Source: DATCVR01 sp036566745 (GTDB lineage Bacteria; Actinomycetota; Actinomycetes; Jiangellales; Jiangellaceae). Taken from it: DNA of 6,270 nucleotides. Both the position numbers and the translations under genes were made by a program. The notes under the pieces are model-generated. The model searched no databases and was not told the DNA's origin. It saw only the letters and a program-made list of their open reading frames with translations. Every line of letters starts with the position of its first letter. Position 1 is the stretch's first letter. Where the stretch lies: NCBI GenBank assembly GCA_036566745.1, contig DATCVR010000341.1:1-6270 (forward strand). Direction: 5' to 3'. Positions 5,521-6,270 of the stretch are shown one piece after another.

Positions 5521-6135
5521 ATGGCGACCGTGCCGACCATCGCTCGCGTGCCACTCGAGAACCGGTGGATCCAGCTCGAGCCGCTCACCACCGGCCACAC
5601 GGCCGAGCTCGACGCCGCGGCGGACGACCCCGACGAGGTCTTCCGGTGGGTCTACGGCTGGCGCCCGGGCCCCGACGGGCTGCGCGCCAGCGTCGAGACG
5701 GCGCTCGCGCAGAACGAGGCCGGTACATACGTCACCTGGGCGATCCGACGGCGCCTCGACGGCACGCTCGTCGGCGCCACGTCGTACCTCGACATCGACG
5801 CCGCCAACCGCCGGGTCGAGGTGGGCGCCACCTGGATCGGCCGGGCCTGGTGGCGCACCGAGGTCAACACCGCCACCAAGCTGCTCGTCCTCGGTCACGG
5901 CTTCGACACGCTCGGCCTCGAACGGATCGCCCTGAAGACCGACCATCTCAACCTGCGGTCCCAGCGTGCCATCGAACGGCTCGGCGGCCGGTATGAGGGT
6001 GTGCTGCGCCACCACATCCTGCGCCCCGACGGCACCTGGCGCGACACCGTGTACTACTCGATCCTCAGCGCGGAGTGGCCCGAGGTCCGCGACCGGCTCG
6101 TGGCCGCCCTCACCCGTGAGGCCGGGCACCCCTAG
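5521..6135 (+). CDS. GNAT family acetyltransferase, RimJ/RimL type
   Basis: This 204-aa protein matches the RimJ/RimL-like (Acetyltransf_3) class of GNAT enzymes. The N-terminal part, VPLENRWIQLEPLTTGH (10-26), is the usual opening strand. It is followed by VEVGATWIGRAWWRTEVNT (99-117) and LKTDHLNLRSQRAIERLGG (138-156), the conserved central and motif-B segments. The end (DGTWRDTVYYSILSAEWPEVR, around 170-190) is also typical. RimJ and RimL acetylate ribosomal-protein N-termini, but most members of this broad group have unknown substrates, so no specific role is assigned. It starts 45 bases after the mmpL stop on the same strand, so co-transcription is plausible. There is no clear Shine-Dalgarno motif, and GTG 5530 is an alternative start. 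The TAG stop (6133-6135) overlaps the stop codon of the transposase on the other strand. The protein is about the usual family length, so the adjacent insertion removed little, if anything. Confidence 0.85.
   Translation: MATVPTIARVPLENRWIQLEPLTTGHTAELDAAADDPDEVFRWVYGWRPGPDGLRASVETALAQNEAGTYVTWAIRRRLDGTLVGATSYLDIDAANRRVEVGATWIGRAWWRTEVNTATKLLVLGHGFDTLGLERIALKTDHLNLRSQRAIERLGGRYEGVLRHHILRPDGTWRDTVYYSILSAEWPEVRDRLVAALTREAGHP
6132..6135. repeat. CTAG (or TA) putative target-site duplication at the IS end
   Basis: The palindrome CTAG sits exactly at the junction and provides TAG on both strands: the + strand stop of the acetyltransferase (6133-6135) and the - strand stop of the transposase (6134-6132). 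IS5 relatives are known to insert at YTAR/CTAG or TA sites and duplicate them. The matching copy at the far end is outside the window. Confidence 0.5.
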
Positions 6136-6270
6136 GGCGTGTGGATTAAGTCGGTCTTGATCCAGATCAGGATGGCGGCGAGGGTGATTGCGGCGCGGTA
6201 GTGGCGGGCGGTCTTGTCTGATCGCATCGCGATGCCGCGCCATTGCTTGAGCCGGTTGAAGCAGCGCTCG
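6132..6270 (-). CDS. IS5-family transposase, C-terminal end (partial)
   Basis: The reverse strand encodes the last 45 residues of a transposase whose beginning lies beyond the window edge. The peptide starts ERCFNRLKQWRGIAMRSDKT. This matches the C-terminal DDE region of IS5-family transposases: the Glu is the third catalytic acidic residue, and the Lys seven positions later completes the E(6)K part of the Y(2)R(3)E(6)K signature. The following YRAAITLAAILIWIK helix is also typical of the IS427-like branch. The visible part is uninterrupted, so the gene may be intact. Its stop codon TAG (minus strand, 6134-6132) lies at or beyond the element's end and overlaps the stop codon of the acetyltransferase gene. 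Confidence 0.88.
   Translation of the reverse strand, partial: ERCFNRLKQWRGIAMRSDKTARHYRAAITLAAILIWIKTDLIHTP
6135..6270 (-). mobile_element. IS5-family insertion sequence, transposase 3'-end side (partial)
   Basis: The element's boundary is placed where acetyltransferase coding ends and transposase coding begins. The terminal sequence reads GGGCGTGTGGATTAAGTCGG on the + strand from 6135, which is a plausible terminal inverted repeat. The other end lies outside the window, so the repeat cannot be confirmed. Counting the first G at 6135 as part of the element implies a TA target (6133-6134); starting at 6136 implies a CTAG target (6132-6135). Both are known target types in this family. Confidence 0.75.

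Noticed and set aside
4060..6243. Very long open frame (727 codons) on the - strand opposite mmpL and the second acetyltransferase
   Set aside because: The product is His/Arg/Gln/Asp-rich and low in complexity, typical of the antisense of GC-rich membrane-protein codons. It runs through two well-supported genes and into the IS.

Overview
The window is high-GC DNA with strong G/C preference at third codon positions and frequent GTG starts. Its gene content (an MMPL transporter with a divergent TetR/WHG regulator, acidic secreted proteins, two GNAT enzymes) fits an actinobacterium. A Pseudonocardiales-like host is plausible, but the sequence alone cannot fix the genus.

Layout from left to right: (1) the last 35 codons of adenylosuccinate synthetase (purA) on the + strand. 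(2) A 460-aa acidic, low-complexity exported protein of unknown function, with a Tat-like signal peptide and a C-terminal hydrophobic helix followed by an arginine cluster. (3) A hairpin-rich intergenic stretch, then an unannotated 57-aa two-helix membrane microprotein. (4) A convergent junction with a probable hairpin terminator. (5) On the - strand, a TetR/WHG-type repressor whose 3' end overlaps the start of an OGA-like GNAT acetyltransferase. (6) A short divergent promoter region with an inverted repeat and five GTTNAC motifs, three of them phased at 15 bp. (7) On the + strand, a complete 721-aa MMPL/RND-type transporter, followed 45 bases later by a RimJ/RimL-type GNAT acetyltransferase. 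(8) The end of an IS5-family insertion sequence, with the 3' end of its transposase on the - strand; its stop codon overlaps the GNAT stop codon within a CTAG tetranucleotide.

The central block (acetyltransferase-tetR divergent from mmpL-acetyltransferase) looks like a compact, locally regulated efflux module. The TetR protein probably senses a small hydrophobic ligand and controls both its own operon and the transporter from the shared intergenic region. Whether the acetyltransferases modify the transported compound is inference only. I see no rRNA, tRNA, CRISPR array or replication origin. No gene-free stretch exceeds 300 bases. I found no clear evidence of a wholly new system; the least explained items are the secreted acidic protein, the microprotein, the phased operator array and the IS/stop-codon junction.
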